NCBI GenBank assembly: GCA_938030735.1
Contig: CALHIM010000010.1
Coordinates: 1-64,000, forward strand
Source: an uncultured bacterium
GTDB taxonomy: Bacteria; Patescibacteriota; Saccharimonadia; Saccharimonadales; Saccharimonadaceae
Length of the DNA: 64,000 nt
Reading direction: 5' to 3'
Under the pieces are notes generated by a model. The model did no database searches, had not been told where the DNA came from, and saw only the letters and a list, made by a program, of their open reading frames with translations. The position numbers were made by a program, and so were the translations under genes. This document shows positions 1-9,056 of the stretch, in pieces (position 1 is the stretch's first letter; each line of letters begins with the position of its first letter).

Positions 1-55
1 CTATTCTATTCTATTCTATTCTATTCTATTCTATTCTATTCTATTCTATTCTATT
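1..55. repeat. (CTATT)n tandem repeat, 11 copies seen
   Basis: Eleven perfect copies of the pentamer CTATT run from the first base of the window, so the true array may be longer. The unit is not a multiple of three. On the minus strand every frame meets TAG; on the plus strand it could encode repeated LFYSI. Arrays like this change length by slippage. What it affects lies to the left of the window and cannot be seen. Confidence 0.95.
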
Positions 56-124
56 GGCTTTGATAATGAGTTTATTTTAGAACTATCGGACGACCGGATA
101 CTAAGACACATTTTGCGCCACAAT

Positions 125-156
125 AAAAACAGCTTCCTTAACGAAAAGCTGTTTTT
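125..156 (-). terminator. Terminator of the pilin gene
   Basis: An 11-bp perfect stem (AAAAACAGCTT with AAGCTGTTTTT) and a 10-nt loop lie 19 bases beyond the pilin stop codon. Both sides are T/A rich, so it may work in both directions. Confidence 0.8.
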
Positions 157-174
157 ATTTTATTAAGATTATAT

Positions 175-699
175 CTAGTTATTTACGCAGTAGAATCCAC
201 CGGCTTCTAGAACTATTCGAAGTGCTACTTTACCTTTGTTTCCTTCTTCTCTTCTCACTCCGTCTGGTTGTGATGGATCGCATACTCCATTTGCTGACCA
301 TTCAATATCTACATATTTAAAATAATCATTGTATTCTAGCTTGTGCGGAGTTCTGTCATATACTGCATAGTTTCGCCCACTTGGGTCCTTCATTTCTTCG
401 CCATCTTTGAACAAATAATTTTTCACAAATCCTGTTGCACCTTTATCTTCTTTTGGAAAATCTCCTAAAGTAGCTTCTCCTTGATTGGAAGGTAGTTTTC
501 CTTTATTGGCGGCTCGATATTCATTTACCGCTGCTAATATTCTACTTAGGTCATTCTTTCGTTGCGTATCTCGTTGGCTTCGTTGTAGGGCAGGTAGTGC
601 TAAGAATACCATCAAGAAGATAAGTCCGGCAATGGCAAGCACGAGCACAACTTCAATGATTGTGAAACCTTTTTTATTGTTTTTATTAATTGAGTTCAT
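175..699 (-). CDS. Type IV pilin-like prepilin (174 aa)
   Basis: This is a class III signal prepilin. A short basic leader (residues 1-11, ending KKG) is followed by FTIIE and a hydrophobic helix of about 20 residues, with the conserved Glu at +5 of the mature protein. PilD-type peptidase would cut between Gly11 and Phe12. The remainder is a soluble head with two Cys near the C-terminus (VCDPSQ and FYCVNN) that could form the disulfide loop seen in many pilins. A GGTGG ribosome site lies about 10 nt before the start. It stands alone with its own terminator; no other pilus gene is in the window. In CPR bacteria such pilins serve attachment, twitching or DNA uptake; which applies here is unknown. 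Confidence 0.85.
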   Translation of the reverse strand: MNSINKNNKKGFTIIEVVLVLAIAGLIFLMVFLALPALQRSQRDTQRKNDLSRILAAVNEYRAANKGKLPSNQGEATLGDFPKEDKGATGFVKNYLFKDGEEMKDPSGRNYAVYDRTPHKLEYNDYFKYVDIEWSANGVCDPSQPDGVRREEGNKGKVALRIVLEAGGFYCVNN

Positions 700-799
700 A
701 CTGAAAATCCACCTTTCTAATGAACGATTATTGTTGTTATTTATCTGTATGATATTATTAAACCATAAGCAAGATAAAAAATCAATATTTTCAAATATT

Positions 800-2119
800 T
801 TATTGATTTTTAAGTTCTAAAATAATTAAGTTTTCAATATGTGGTGTTCGTGGAAAGAAATTATAGCCACGAGCGTAAATTATTTCATACTTTTTAATCA
901 GAATTGCCACATCGCGTGCTTGCGTTGTTGGGTTACAGCTCAAATAAATTACCTTTTCTGGCTCTATCTCAAGAATCTTTTCGCAAACTTCACGGTTCAT
1001 TCCAGCTCGTGGTGGATCAACAATTAAATTTGCACCCTTTTTAATGAAGTCTAAAGCTTTTTCACTTGGTGATAAAATAGCTTTTGCAGTTTTTTCTCGC
1101 CCAAGCTTTGTAATATTTCTTCGCATTTCTTCAACTGCTGGCTCGTTAATTTCAACTAAAGTTAAATCGCCCGCACCAATCGTTAAACCAATCGATCCTA
1201 CACCGGAGTATAAATCAACTGTTGGTTTTGAAATATCGATGAATTTTTTCATGTCGCACAAAGCCTGTTCATAAACTGGTAGGTTTATCTGAAAAAAGCT
1301 CTCGGTTGCATAATTAAAATTTACGCCAAGAACTGAATCTTGCAGATTCTCTTGGTTTTGGCTTTGAATCTTTTTAGTTATCACACTGGCTGGCGATTTT
1401 GGGTTTGAAAAAATAATCTCAAAATTTTTAAATCCAAGGCTAGTTATTTCTTTTTTCGAAAATGGCTCAAACTTTTCATCTTTTACATAAAGTTGGGCTG
1501 AAATTTCACCTTTTTGGTTTGCGCGAATTAATAAAGTCTTCAAATCTCGACTTGCAGTTTTTCTATCTCGTAAAATTGCAAGCACTTTTTGGCCTGCTTG
1601 ATTGATTTCTGGCTTCGCTAAACTCGTACCTTTTACTGGGATTTTTCCCTTTCCTCCACGCTTAAAAAATGCTAAACTTAGCTCGCCATCATTTTCATTT
1701 TCTCCAGATTTTTCCCACCAAAATGAAAACTCCACTTTATTGCGATATTCAAAAATTTTACCATCAGAATAAAAATCTTCTTGGTTTTTGAGTTTAATTT
1801 TTTCTTGGCGAAAACTTTCAAAAATTAGTTCTTGTTTGGTTTTTTGTTCGAAATCAAAGTTAAAAATCTGCCATGGGCTGGTTGAAAGAAAACTCTCCTT
1901 ATCTTTTGGCTCAATTCTCTCGGGCGAACTTTCGAAAATTTCAACCGCAAAACCCTCTACAAAACTCGATTTACTTTTTGTAATTTGAATTTTTGCGGTT
2001 TCATTTGGTAAAACTCCCCAAGCAAAGATTTTTTTGCCATTTTCAAGCGTGCCTAAGGCTTGCCCGCCAGGCGTAATTTTATTAAATTTAGCTATTTCGA
2101 ACTTAATTTTCCGTGCCAT
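800..2119 (-). CDS. TrmA/RlmD-family RNA 5-methyluridine methyltransferase
   Basis: SAM-dependent methylation of uridine C5 in rRNA or tRNA. The N-terminal 60 residues form a TRAM-like RNA-binding domain. The C-terminal half holds the Rossmann methylase: LDLYSGVGSIG (motif I), LIVDPPRAGM (motif IV), and the nucleophile Cys395 in the family signature YLSCNPTTQARD. The FeS cluster ligands of RlmD (CxxxxxCxxC before WQ) are absent: the matching stretch is SFLSTSPWQ, with Ser where Cys would be. The target (U54 of tRNA or a 23S site) cannot be told from sequence. It is the last gene of a four-gene operon, 2 nt after the KsgA/Erm-type gene. Confidence 0.88.
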   Translation of the reverse strand: MARKIKFEIAKFNKITPGGQALGTLENGKKIFAWGVLPNETAKIQITKSKSSFVEGFAVEIFESSPERIEPKDKESFLSTSPWQIFNFDFEQKTKQELIFESFRQEKIKLKNQEDFYSDGKIFEYRNKVEFSFWWEKSGENENDGELSLAFFKRGGKGKIPVKGTSLAKPEINQAGQKVLAILRDRKTASRDLKTLLIRANQKGEISAQLYVKDEKFEPFSKKEITSLGFKNFEIIFSNPKSPASVITKKIQSQNQENLQDSVLGVNFNYATESFFQINLPVYEQALCDMKKFIDISKPTVDLYSGVGSIGLTIGAGDLTLVEINEPAVEEMRRNITKLGREKTAKAILSPSEKALDFIKKGANLIVDPPRAGMNREVCEKILEIEPEKVIYLSCNPTTQARDVAILIKKYEIIYARGYNFFPRTPHIENLIILELKNQ

Positions 2120-2121
2120 AA

Positions 2122-2862
2122 TTATTCTATTTTATCAGAATTTTGCCAAAAATTCCATATCTCTAACCATTCTTCTCCTTTTAATTCGCTTGGCTTTTTA
2201 GTTTTAAATTTTGGTTGGCAATTTTTTTTATAAAATTCTGGCACGGCAAACATTTTTTCAATAAAATCATTAAAAATTGGCCGTTCTTCTTTCGAAATTA
2301 GCGGAGCTTCTCGCCGTTTCATTTCGAAAAATACCGTTTCAACAGCCGGTGGTGGCGTAAAATCAGATTTTTGAAGAGGTTTTTTAATTTTACTTTCGAA
2401 AAACGGAAATATTTTTACACCAAGCGCAGAAGTAAAATTTTTATCACTCACAATTAGTTTGCGGGCGAATTGTTTTTGTAAAATTAAATAAATACTTTTT
2501 GGTGAATTTTGAGCATTTGTAAGATTTTGGATAATTGGCGAACTCAAGTGAAAAGGAATATTTGCGCAAACTTTGTAATTTTTTGGTAATTTTGAAAGAT
2601 TGAAGCGCAAAAAATCTGCACATAAAACTTCAACATTCTCTAAATTTTTAGTGTTATTTTGAAGTTTTTTGAAAGTTTCGCGGTCAAATTCGATTGCTAA
2701 AACTCGCGCAGACTTCTTGCTAAGAGCATAAGTAAAAACACCGCTTCCAGCACCTATGTCTAGCGTAAAATCTCGCTTTCGAATATTGCTGTGCCCAACA
2801 AGCATTAATGCAATTCGTGGCGAACGCAAGAAATTTTGTGAAATGCGGTGTTCTCGTGCCAT
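2122..2862 (-). CDS. rRNA adenine N6-dimethyltransferase, KsgA/Erm superfamily
   Basis: Transfers methyl groups from SAM to adenine N6 in rRNA. Visible: SQNFL near the N-terminus, LDIGAGSGVFT (SAM motif I, residues 34-44), IEFD (motif II) and the catalytic motif NIPF at 101-104. KsgA/RsmA normally has NLPY, while Erm 23S A2058 methylases often have NIPY or NIPF, so this residue pattern leans toward Erm. At 246 aa it is also shorter than KsgA (about 270) and lacks most of its C-terminal domain. No other rsmA is in the window, so it may still be the housekeeping enzyme. The ATG directly follows the permease stop. Confidence 0.85.
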   Translation of the reverse strand: MAREHRISQNFLRSPRIALMLVGHSNIRKRDFTLDIGAGSGVFTYALSKKSARVLAIEFDRETFKKLQNNTKNLENVEVLCADFLRFNLSKLPKNYKVCANIPFHLSSPIIQNLTNAQNSPKSIYLILQKQFARKLIVSDKNFTSALGVKIFPFFESKIKKPLQKSDFTPPPAVETVFFEMKRREAPLISKEERPIFNDFIEKMFAVPEFYKKNCQPKFKTKKPSELKGEEWLEIWNFWQNSDKIE

Positions 2863-4146
2863 CTATTCGTATCTCAAAGCTTCGATTGGGTCTTTTTTGC
2901 TGGCGCTGCGTGCTGGCAAAGCGCCGGCCAAAAATGCCACAACCGCAATAATTAAAGTTATAGTTATACTGTTTTTAATTGTAAATTTAGTTAAATTAAA
3001 TCCTTCAAGCCCTTTCAAGAAATCTTTTGAGGCAAAACTATTTAAAGCGTCTCCCGCTAAAGATGCGAGTAGAATTCCTAAAATCGAACCAATTAAACCG
3101 ATCAGAATTGCTTCAATGCTGAAAAGTTGGAAAATCTTTCGGTTCGAAAGCCCCATTGCTTTCATTAAACCAATTTCGCGAGTCCGTTCGCGCACGCTCA
3201 TGTAAAGCGTGTTAATAATTCCAAAGCTAGCTGCAAGAAGTGCAATCGCACCAAAAACAATCAAAGATCCAGTAATTCCGTTTACAACATTCATAATAGT
3301 TTCAATTTGGTCTTTAGCTGTGTTTGCTGAATAACCTGCTTTTTTAGCATCTTCTTTGATTTGATTTAATTTATCCTCAGTTACTTTTCCTTCAATTTGA
3401 GCTAGTGCAGAAATGCTTTTCTCTTTCGATTCTAGTGGCAAGCTTTTTGTCTGAAAATCATAAAATTCATTAAAGGTTGGTTCGTTAATTGTTACCATCG
3501 CTGATTGAATTAAGCTCTTAGCTGTTACGCCTGAAATTTTTTGAGTAAAGGCTTTAGTCTCGCCGGTCAAAGAATCTGAAACTCGAAAGGTTACTTTTTC
3601 ACCGATCGCTGCTTGGGCATCTTTAAAGCCTAGAGGTTCAAGATAGTCTTGAGAAATTGTTACCTCATCTTTATTTTTTGCTTTACCTCCAGCTAGGAAA
3701 TCAAAGTCAAATTTTTGTCCTTCAACTTCTACTATAAGAGATGTGATTGTAAGTTTCTTGCTGTCTTTATATTGAATATAATCTGGTGTTGTTATTTTGT
3801 AGAAGCGGGCATTTTTAACGTTTGAAATTTTGTTAATTTTTTCAAGATCTTTAGAATTTAGAGTCTGCTGAGCATATCTAGAGCCAGCTTTTTTAGAATC
3901 GCCTTCTTTGTATTCTTGCGGTCCAAAAGTTACACCGTTATCCTGCTTTGGTTGAAAATAAATTATAGAGTCGTCACCAAAAACTGAAAGCTGTTTTTGG
4001 ATATAATCATTCACACCGATATTTACAGCAGAGGTTAATGCTATAGTAAAAGAGCCGATACAAACCGCGATAATTGTCAAGAAAGTTCGGCCTTTATTTC
4101 GCCACAAATTTGATGCTGAGGTTGCAACCATATCTAAAAATTTCAT
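2863..4146 (-). CDS. ABC transporter permease, MacB/FtsX type
   Basis: 427-aa inner-membrane permease. One N-terminal membrane helix (about 18-40), a long extracytoplasmic MacB_PCD-like domain (about 45-285), then three membrane helices with the FtsX signature (RERTREIGLMKAMGLSNRKI in the loop). This topology is typical of MacB/LolC-type mechanotransmission transporters, which do not carry substrate through the membrane. It pairs with the ATPase gene just upstream; stop and start overlap as TAATG. The substrate is unknown; peptides, lipoproteins or cell-wall enzyme control are the usual roles. Confidence 0.88.
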   Translation of the reverse strand: MKFLDMVATSASNLWRNKGRTFLTIIAVCIGSFTIALTSAVNIGVNDYIQKQLSVFGDDSIIYFQPKQDNGVTFGPQEYKEGDSKKAGSRYAQQTLNSKDLEKINKISNVKNARFYKITTPDYIQYKDSKKLTITSLIVEVEGQKFDFDFLAGGKAKNKDEVTISQDYLEPLGFKDAQAAIGEKVTFRVSDSLTGETKAFTQKISGVTAKSLIQSAMVTINEPTFNEFYDFQTKSLPLESKEKSISALAQIEGKVTEDKLNQIKEDAKKAGYSANTAKDQIETIMNVVNGITGSLIVFGAIALLAASFGIINTLYMSVRERTREIGLMKAMGLSNRKIFQLFSIEAILIGLIGSILGILLASLAGDALNSFASKDFLKGLEGFNLTKFTIKNSITITLIIAVVAFLAGALPARSASKKDPIEALRYE

Positions 4147-4838
4147 TATTTTTCTCCTTTCGAAACAATTTGTCCATCTTGAATTCGAATCTGGCGATCA
4201 CATTTTGCTGCCAAAGATTCATCGTGCGTTACAATAATTAATGTAATTCCATTTTCCTTATTTAAACCAAAAAGTAAATCCTCAATTTTTTTACTTGTTT
4301 TTGAGTCGAGATTTCCTGTTGGTTCATCGGCAAAAATAATTTCTGGCGAATTTGCAATTGCGCGAGCCACGCAAACACGCTGTTTTTGGCCACCAGAAAG
4401 ATTTGAGGCTTTATTTTTAGCTTTATCGGTTAGTTCAACAGCTTCGAGAGCTTTTAGAGCAATTTCTTTGCGCTTTCTAGAACTAACTCCGGCAATTTTA
4501 AGCGGTAGAATTACATTTTGCAAAACTGTGTCTTTTGGATTCATAAAGAATTGCTGAAAAACAAAGCCAAAAGTTTGGTTTCGAAGTTTATTCAGCTCGC
4601 GTTTTTTCATTTTAGCAATATTTTGTCCATTAATTAAAATTTCGCCCTCATTTGGTTTATCGAGCGCCGCTAAAAGGTGCATAAGTGTTGATTTTCCGCT
4701 ACCAGATTTACCGATAATTGCAACGCTTTCACCTTTTTGAATGCTAAAAGAAACGCCATTTAGTGCTTTAAAATACGTATTGCCGTCGCGATAAACTTTG
4801 ACGAGATTCTTAACTTCTATTAAATTACTTTTGTTCAT
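4146..4838 (-). CDS. ABC transporter ATP-binding protein, LolD/MacB type
   Basis: 230-aa nucleotide-binding subunit for the permease that follows. Walker A GKSGSGKST (about 42-50), Q-loop, signature LSGGQKQRVCVARAI, Walker B IIFADEPTGNLD with the catalytic Glu, and the switch His in VTHD are all present, so it should hydrolyse ATP. The ribosome site AGGAAAGG lies 6 nt before ATG. It is the first gene of the operon and has a strong promoter 25-55 bases upstream. Confidence 0.92.
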   Translation of the reverse strand: MNKSNLIEVKNLVKVYRDGNTYFKALNGVSFSIQKGESVAIIGKSGSGKSTLMHLLAALDKPNEGEILINGQNIAKMKKRELNKLRNQTFGFVFQQFFMNPKDTVLQNVILPLKIAGVSSRKRKEIALKALEAVELTDKAKNKASNLSGGQKQRVCVARAIANSPEIIFADEPTGNLDSKTSKKIEDLLFGLNKENGITLIIVTHDESLAAKCDRQIRIQDGQIVSKGEK

Positions 4839-4863
4839 TAAATTCCTTTCCTGTAACTATTTA

Positions 4864-4892
4864 ATTCTACCAATCATAATCTTAGCTGTCAA
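4864..4892 (-). promoter_or_regulatory. Promoter of the ABC-methylase operon
   Basis: On the minus strand TTGACA (4887-4892), 17-bp spacer, TAGAAT (4864-4869). The transcript would have a short leader of about 20 nt that carries a Shine-Dalgarno site. Confidence 0.8.
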
Positions 4893-4895
4893 ATT

Positions 4896-7688
4896 CTAAT
4901 GCTCAATTTTAAGATTATTTGTATTTTGAACTTCTCGAGTTTGCGGTTTTAAATTTCGCGAACGCGGTTTGCGGCGTTTTTTTACTTGCGGAATTTCAAT
5001 TCCCTTTTCAGCAAAAGCTTTCGAAAGATCCTTAAGGCCCAAACTTGGCTCTTTTTGTTCAGCAGAATTTGGACTAATCTTTTTTGGATCAATTGGTGCT
5101 TTCGAAAAATCAATTTTTTTCGCTTCAAACATTGGTTGAACTGGCGTGAAGTTTTGTGGTTTTGCTATTGGTTTTGTGTTCGGGGATTTTTGGTTTGAAA
5201 TTCCTTGATTTTTAACTGGCGCAAAAACATTTTCTGCAACCTTTTTTGAAAATTCTACCCCGTTTCGTTCTGCCCAAGCTTTTGTCATTAGCTCTTTTGG
5301 TGGCACCAGAATATCGCGGATGCGTTGTTCAATGACGGCTCGTGGTGTGCTGTAATTTCGGCGCGTGTTTTCAATAATCTTTGCACTCAAATCATTAAAA
5401 GGTTTTGGCAAAGTTAAAGTTGTTGCGCTAAATGGTGTTGATTTTTCACCGTTAATAATCATCGTCATTACAAAATGGCGGTTATTTAAGCTCATTAAAT
5501 CTGAAGCATCGAATTGCGGCTTAAACTGCTCGGCTAAAACTGGAGCATCTTCAACCGAAACGCGGAACGAAATAATTGATCCAACGTTTCCGAAAACCGC
5601 ATTTTTAACGCTGTCGGTCATTTGTGAAACATATTGATTGGCAACGGTTAAAGTTAAGCCATATTTTCGAATTTCTGAAAGAATTACCGCAAAAGAATCG
5701 GTAGCAAAGTTTTGGAACTCGTCAACATAAAGATGAAACGGTCGGCGATCTTCAAGCCGTTCGATATCTGCGCGTGATTGGGCTGCAAGCTGAATTTTGG
5801 TTACCAAAAAGGAACCAAGAACTGAGGCGTTATCTTCACCGATCAAACCTTTCGAAAGATTAACGACTAAGATTTTACCTTCATCCATGATCTCGCGAAT
5901 ATTAAAGGTCGATTTTGGCTGACCAATGATATTTCGAATAATTGGGTTTGCTGTGAAAGCTCCAACCTTATTTAAAATCGGTGCAATTGCCTCATTCACC
6001 TGTTTTTCACCCCATTGGCCAAATTCCTTTTTCCAAAATTGAAGTACAGAGTCATCTTTACAGTAAGTTAAAGTTTCTTTTCGAAAATCCCCGTCTGTTA
6101 GCATTCTTGAAATATCGAGCATTGTTGTTTCTGGCCGATCAAGAAGTGCAAGAAGTGTGAAACGCAAGATATATTCAAGGCGAGGACCCCAAGAATCACC
6201 AAACATACGCTTTAAAACACCGATAACTTCGGAAGAAATATTTGATTTTCGACTTGGATCGGTTACTTCAAGCGGGTTAAAGCCAAGTGGGAATTCGGTG
6301 TCGGCAGGATTAAAGTAAATTACATCATTAAGGCGATGTTCGGGAATAAACCGCATATTATTTTGCGCAAAATCACCATGTGGGTCAATAATTGCATAAC
6401 CTTCCCCGTGAAAAATATCTGAAAGCGCCAAAAGCTCAAGCGACCCAGATTTTCCAGTTCCCGTTTGACCAATAATATAAAGGTGGCGCGAACGATCGCG
6501 ACGAAGCATTCCGAATTGGTGGTTAATTCCACGAAAGTTTGTTAAACCGAAAGCTGAAATATTTTCATCGTGTGCACGGTCGCCAGTAATTATTGGTAAT
6601 TTCGAAGGTGGTTCAGCGGTTTTGCTTGAAGCCCAAACAATATTTGGAGTTTCTACGTTTGTGTGCGGTAAATGCCAAATGCTGGCGAGTTCTTGAATAT
6701 TTAAAATAAAGCCGTCATCAAAGAATATTCGTGACTGAAAATCTCGAATTTTATCTTTATCGAGTGAAGAATTTGAAGCCTTAAAACCGTTTAAATTTGT
6801 ACTATTAAACTGTTTAAAAGTTCCAGTTAAAGCTTGAATTTGAAGCCGCGCAGTATCTTCATCTTCACCTAAATATGCCAAGCGAATTTTAACTTGATAA
6901 CCAAGTTTTGTGGCCTTCTCTTCAGCTTTCGAAATACGAGTTTTATCGCGGTCAGATGGTTCTTTTTTAGCATTTTCTGAACCTTCCGGTGGCGTCCAAA
7001 GTGCTTCTAAAATTCGCAAAATATATTTCCAATCGATTTTAAAAGCTTTTTTGCCAGACTTAACTTTTTTCACCCATTCGTCTGACTTTTTATGCCAATC
7101 ATCGGCAACTGGTCGTGCTAAAACTTGAATCCAAATCTGGTCATTTGTTCCATCTAATTTCGCGAGTGTTCCAGTAATTCCTGCAAGTGGGTCAACTTCG
7201 AAACCATCAAAAGTTTTAATTGGTAAGGCCTCGTTTTCAATCAAGTCAATTTCGGTTGAATAAATTACATGTTTATTTTCGAGATTTTCTGCGTAATCTT
7301 CTTTTGCTTCATAAATTTGAACTGTTGGATATTGTGAATAAATCTGCCCTTCCACAAAACTTTGTAAAGTTCTCGGCATCCAAACATAAAACCGAATTGC
7401 ACCATTAACAGATACAATTTCGAAACTTAAATGTTCCTGAACGCCATTGTTGTTTTTAAGTTCAGTTGGGTCTCGCAGAATTCCGTGCAAACTGGCAAGA
7501 AGTTGCTCGGCGGCAAGCTCAGATTTATCGTTAGTTTTTGGAATTTCCAACGCTAAAAGAACGCTGTCAGTGTTCATTACAGTTAATTTATCGATTTTTT
7601 TGTAATTTTGCCAAGTTAGAAAAGCTAAAATCGCCACGATTGTTAGCCAAACTAAAGGGTTAAATAAGATTGAAAAAAATGCCGTCAT
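4896..7688 (-). CDS. TraG/VirD4-VirB4-like membrane ATPase (930 aa)
   Basis: An N-terminal membrane helix (about 5-25) is followed by a 350-residue domain and then a HerA/TraG-type P-loop ATPase: Walker A IGQTGTGKSG near residue 407, IIDPHGDF next to it, Walker B LYVDEFQNF near 640, and a sensor-like region TVANQYVSQM. The family includes conjugative coupling proteins and CPR proteins annotated as type IV secretion ATPases. A longer frame begins at 7772, but ATG at 7688 is chosen because a TTGATT-N17-TATTAT promoter ends 9 nt before it. The C-terminal 130 residues are Pro/Lys rich. No relaxase or mating-pair genes are nearby, so DNA pumping, secretion or DNA uptake are all open. Confidence 0.82.
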   Translation of the reverse strand: MTAFFSILFNPLVWLTIVAILAFLTWQNYKKIDKLTVMNTDSVLLALEIPKTNDKSELAAEQLLASLHGILRDPTELKNNNGVQEHLSFEIVSVNGAIRFYVWMPRTLQSFVEGQIYSQYPTVQIYEAKEDYAENLENKHVIYSTEIDLIENEALPIKTFDGFEVDPLAGITGTLAKLDGTNDQIWIQVLARPVADDWHKKSDEWVKKVKSGKKAFKIDWKYILRILEALWTPPEGSENAKKEPSDRDKTRISKAEEKATKLGYQVKIRLAYLGEDEDTARLQIQALTGTFKQFNSTNLNGFKASNSSLDKDKIRDFQSRIFFDDGFILNIQELASIWHLPHTNVETPNIVWASSKTAEPPSKLPIITGDRAHDENISAFGLTNFRGINHQFGMLRRDRSRHLYIIGQTGTGKSGSLELLALSDIFHGEGYAIIDPHGDFAQNNMRFIPEHRLNDVIYFNPADTEFPLGFNPLEVTDPSRKSNISSEVIGVLKRMFGDSWGPRLEYILRFTLLALLDRPETTMLDISRMLTDGDFRKETLTYCKDDSVLQFWKKEFGQWGEKQVNEAIAPILNKVGAFTANPIIRNIIGQPKSTFNIREIMDEGKILVVNLSKGLIGEDNASVLGSFLVTKIQLAAQSRADIERLEDRRPFHLYVDEFQNFATDSFAVILSEIRKYGLTLTVANQYVSQMTDSVKNAVFGNVGSIISFRVSVEDAPVLAEQFKPQFDASDLMSLNNRHFVMTMIINGEKSTPFSATTLTLPKPFNDLSAKIIENTRRNYSTPRAVIEQRIRDILVPPKELMTKAWAERNGVEFSKKVAENVFAPVKNQGISNQKSPNTKPIAKPQNFTPVQPMFEAKKIDFSKAPIDPKKISPNSAEQKEPSLGLKDLSKAFAEKGIEIPQVKKRRKPRSRNLKPQTREVQNTNNLKIEH

Positions 7689-7697
7689 AGTGTTTAA

Positions 7698-7726
7698 ATA
7701 ATAGCATAAAACTGCAAATAAATCAA
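7698..7726 (-). promoter_or_regulatory. Leaderless promoter of the TraG-like gene
   Basis: TTGATT (7721-7726), 17 bp, TATTAT (7698-7703), 9 nt to the ATG at 7688, with no Shine-Dalgarno site between. Confidence 0.75.
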
Positions 7727-7793
7727 GATGGTGGTTATGCTTTTTAGTTTTTTGAAAATAAAATACGCCCAAATTTTTGAGCGAATTTTAGTT

Positions 7794-8852
7794 CTAGGCG
7801 AGTTCAGCTAAAGTGTAAGTTGCTTTTGCTACGCGCTTGAACTCTTTTTTGCTTTGAAGATTTAATAAAACGGTTGTTTCTTTAACTTTGCGTTTTTCAA
7901 GTACTCGTTTTACAATTTCATCTCGGTAAAGTGGTTCGCCCGCTTCCTTAAGAACTGCCGTAATTATATCGGCCACAGTTCCGCGTTTGAAACCCCAGGT
8001 ATCGAGTGCGTAAATTCCGCGGCCAATCAAAACGAAACGTTTGTCTTTAATTAGTTCGTTATGAATTGCCTGAGTTGTAACAGCTTTTCGACTAAAGTCG
8101 CTCTTTCTAATTTCTTCAGCAATTTCTGAAAAATGCATTGGCTTTTTTTGGCTTTCTAAAATCACAAAAATTTTGTCGCGAATATTTTTCGGATTCACTG
8201 CTGGCCACTTTTCAAGACCCCAAAGCCCGTTTAGAGTTGCGAGTAATTTTGAAACGCTGGCGATCGCACTAATTTGGCTTGGATGTTCATAGCTCAGTTG
8301 CTCATCTAGCTGCTCCAAGGTTACTGGACTTTTATTCTTTTTGATGATATTGACAATTTCATCGATTGATTTTTTAATCTTTCGTTCGTCGCCGTATTCT
8401 GCGTTGGCGATTGCACTGTGGTATTTATCGTTTTCCTGGACTAAAACTAATTTCGAACTAATTTCAGCAATAAATAAAAAGTTAAAAATTTGCTGATCGC
8501 TCGACTCAGATTCAATAGTTTTTTCAACAAGATTTTTAGTTTTCGAAATTCGCCCAACCTCAGCAAGATTTCGAATTATAGTTTTTTCGATTTCAGCAAG
8601 ATGCTCGATATTTCCCTTTTCGGCAGCAATTTTTAATCTAATGAGCGCGGCTTTTTCAAGCTGACGAACTCGCTCACGAGTGATGTCAAGCCTTTCTCCA
8701 ATTTGCTCGAGAGTTTCTTTTTGCTCGCCAAGCCCAAAGCGGCGGTTGATAATTTCGCGTTCTCGCGGTTGGTCGATAACTTGCAAAGCATTCGAAATAA
8801 CCGTTTGAATCAACTGGATTTTTTCATTCTGAATCTGAGTTTCTTGTTCCAT
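7794..8852 (-). CDS. Sigma-70 region 4 / HARE-HTH fusion regulator
   Basis: 352 aa. The N-terminus matches sigma-70 region 4 only: REREIINRRFGLGE, then the helix-turn-helix TLEQIGERLDITRERVRQLEKAALIRL (about 30-75). Region 2, needed for -10 melting, is absent. The C-terminal 150 residues hold two HARE-HTH-like winged helices (HFSEIAEEIRK...ALDTWGFKRGT and DEIVKRVLEK), as in RNA polymerase delta. It therefore probably binds RNA polymerase or -35 DNA as a regulator rather than acting as a full sigma factor. Similar fusions occur across CPR genomes. A ribosome site AAGGG lies 5 nt before ATG; the 5' leader is long (about 80 nt). Confidence 0.8.
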   Translation of the reverse strand: MEQETQIQNEKIQLIQTVISNALQVIDQPREREIINRRFGLGEQKETLEQIGERLDITRERVRQLEKAALIRLKIAAEKGNIEHLAEIEKTIIRNLAEVGRISKTKNLVEKTIESESSDQQIFNFLFIAEISSKLVLVQENDKYHSAIANAEYGDERKIKKSIDEIVNIIKKNKSPVTLEQLDEQLSYEHPSQISAIASVSKLLATLNGLWGLEKWPAVNPKNIRDKIFVILESQKKPMHFSEIAEEIRKSDFSRKAVTTQAIHNELIKDKRFVLIGRGIYALDTWGFKRGTVADIITAVLKEAGEPLYRDEIVKRVLEKRKVKETTVLLNLQSKKEFKRVAKATYTLAELA

Positions 8853-8982
8853 AATTCCCTTGATTAAAATTAATACTTTATAAAAACCAAGTATTATTTT
8901 TCAATAACACTTGAGTATTGTCAATACCATTTATCTCTTCTTTATTTATATTATACCACAAAATTGTAAAAAACAACAAAAA

Positions 8983-9020
8983 ATGACATAAAAATTTATT
9001 TTTTAAACTTTTATGTCATT
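8983..9020 (-). terminator. Terminator of topA
   Basis: Inverted repeat ATGACATAAAA / TTTTATGTCAT around an AT-rich loop, followed on the minus strand by a T run. It lies between topA and the sigma-like gene. Confidence 0.7.
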
Positions 9021-9056
9021 ATGCTTGCGCTTATAATAAAATATTAACTACTATTT

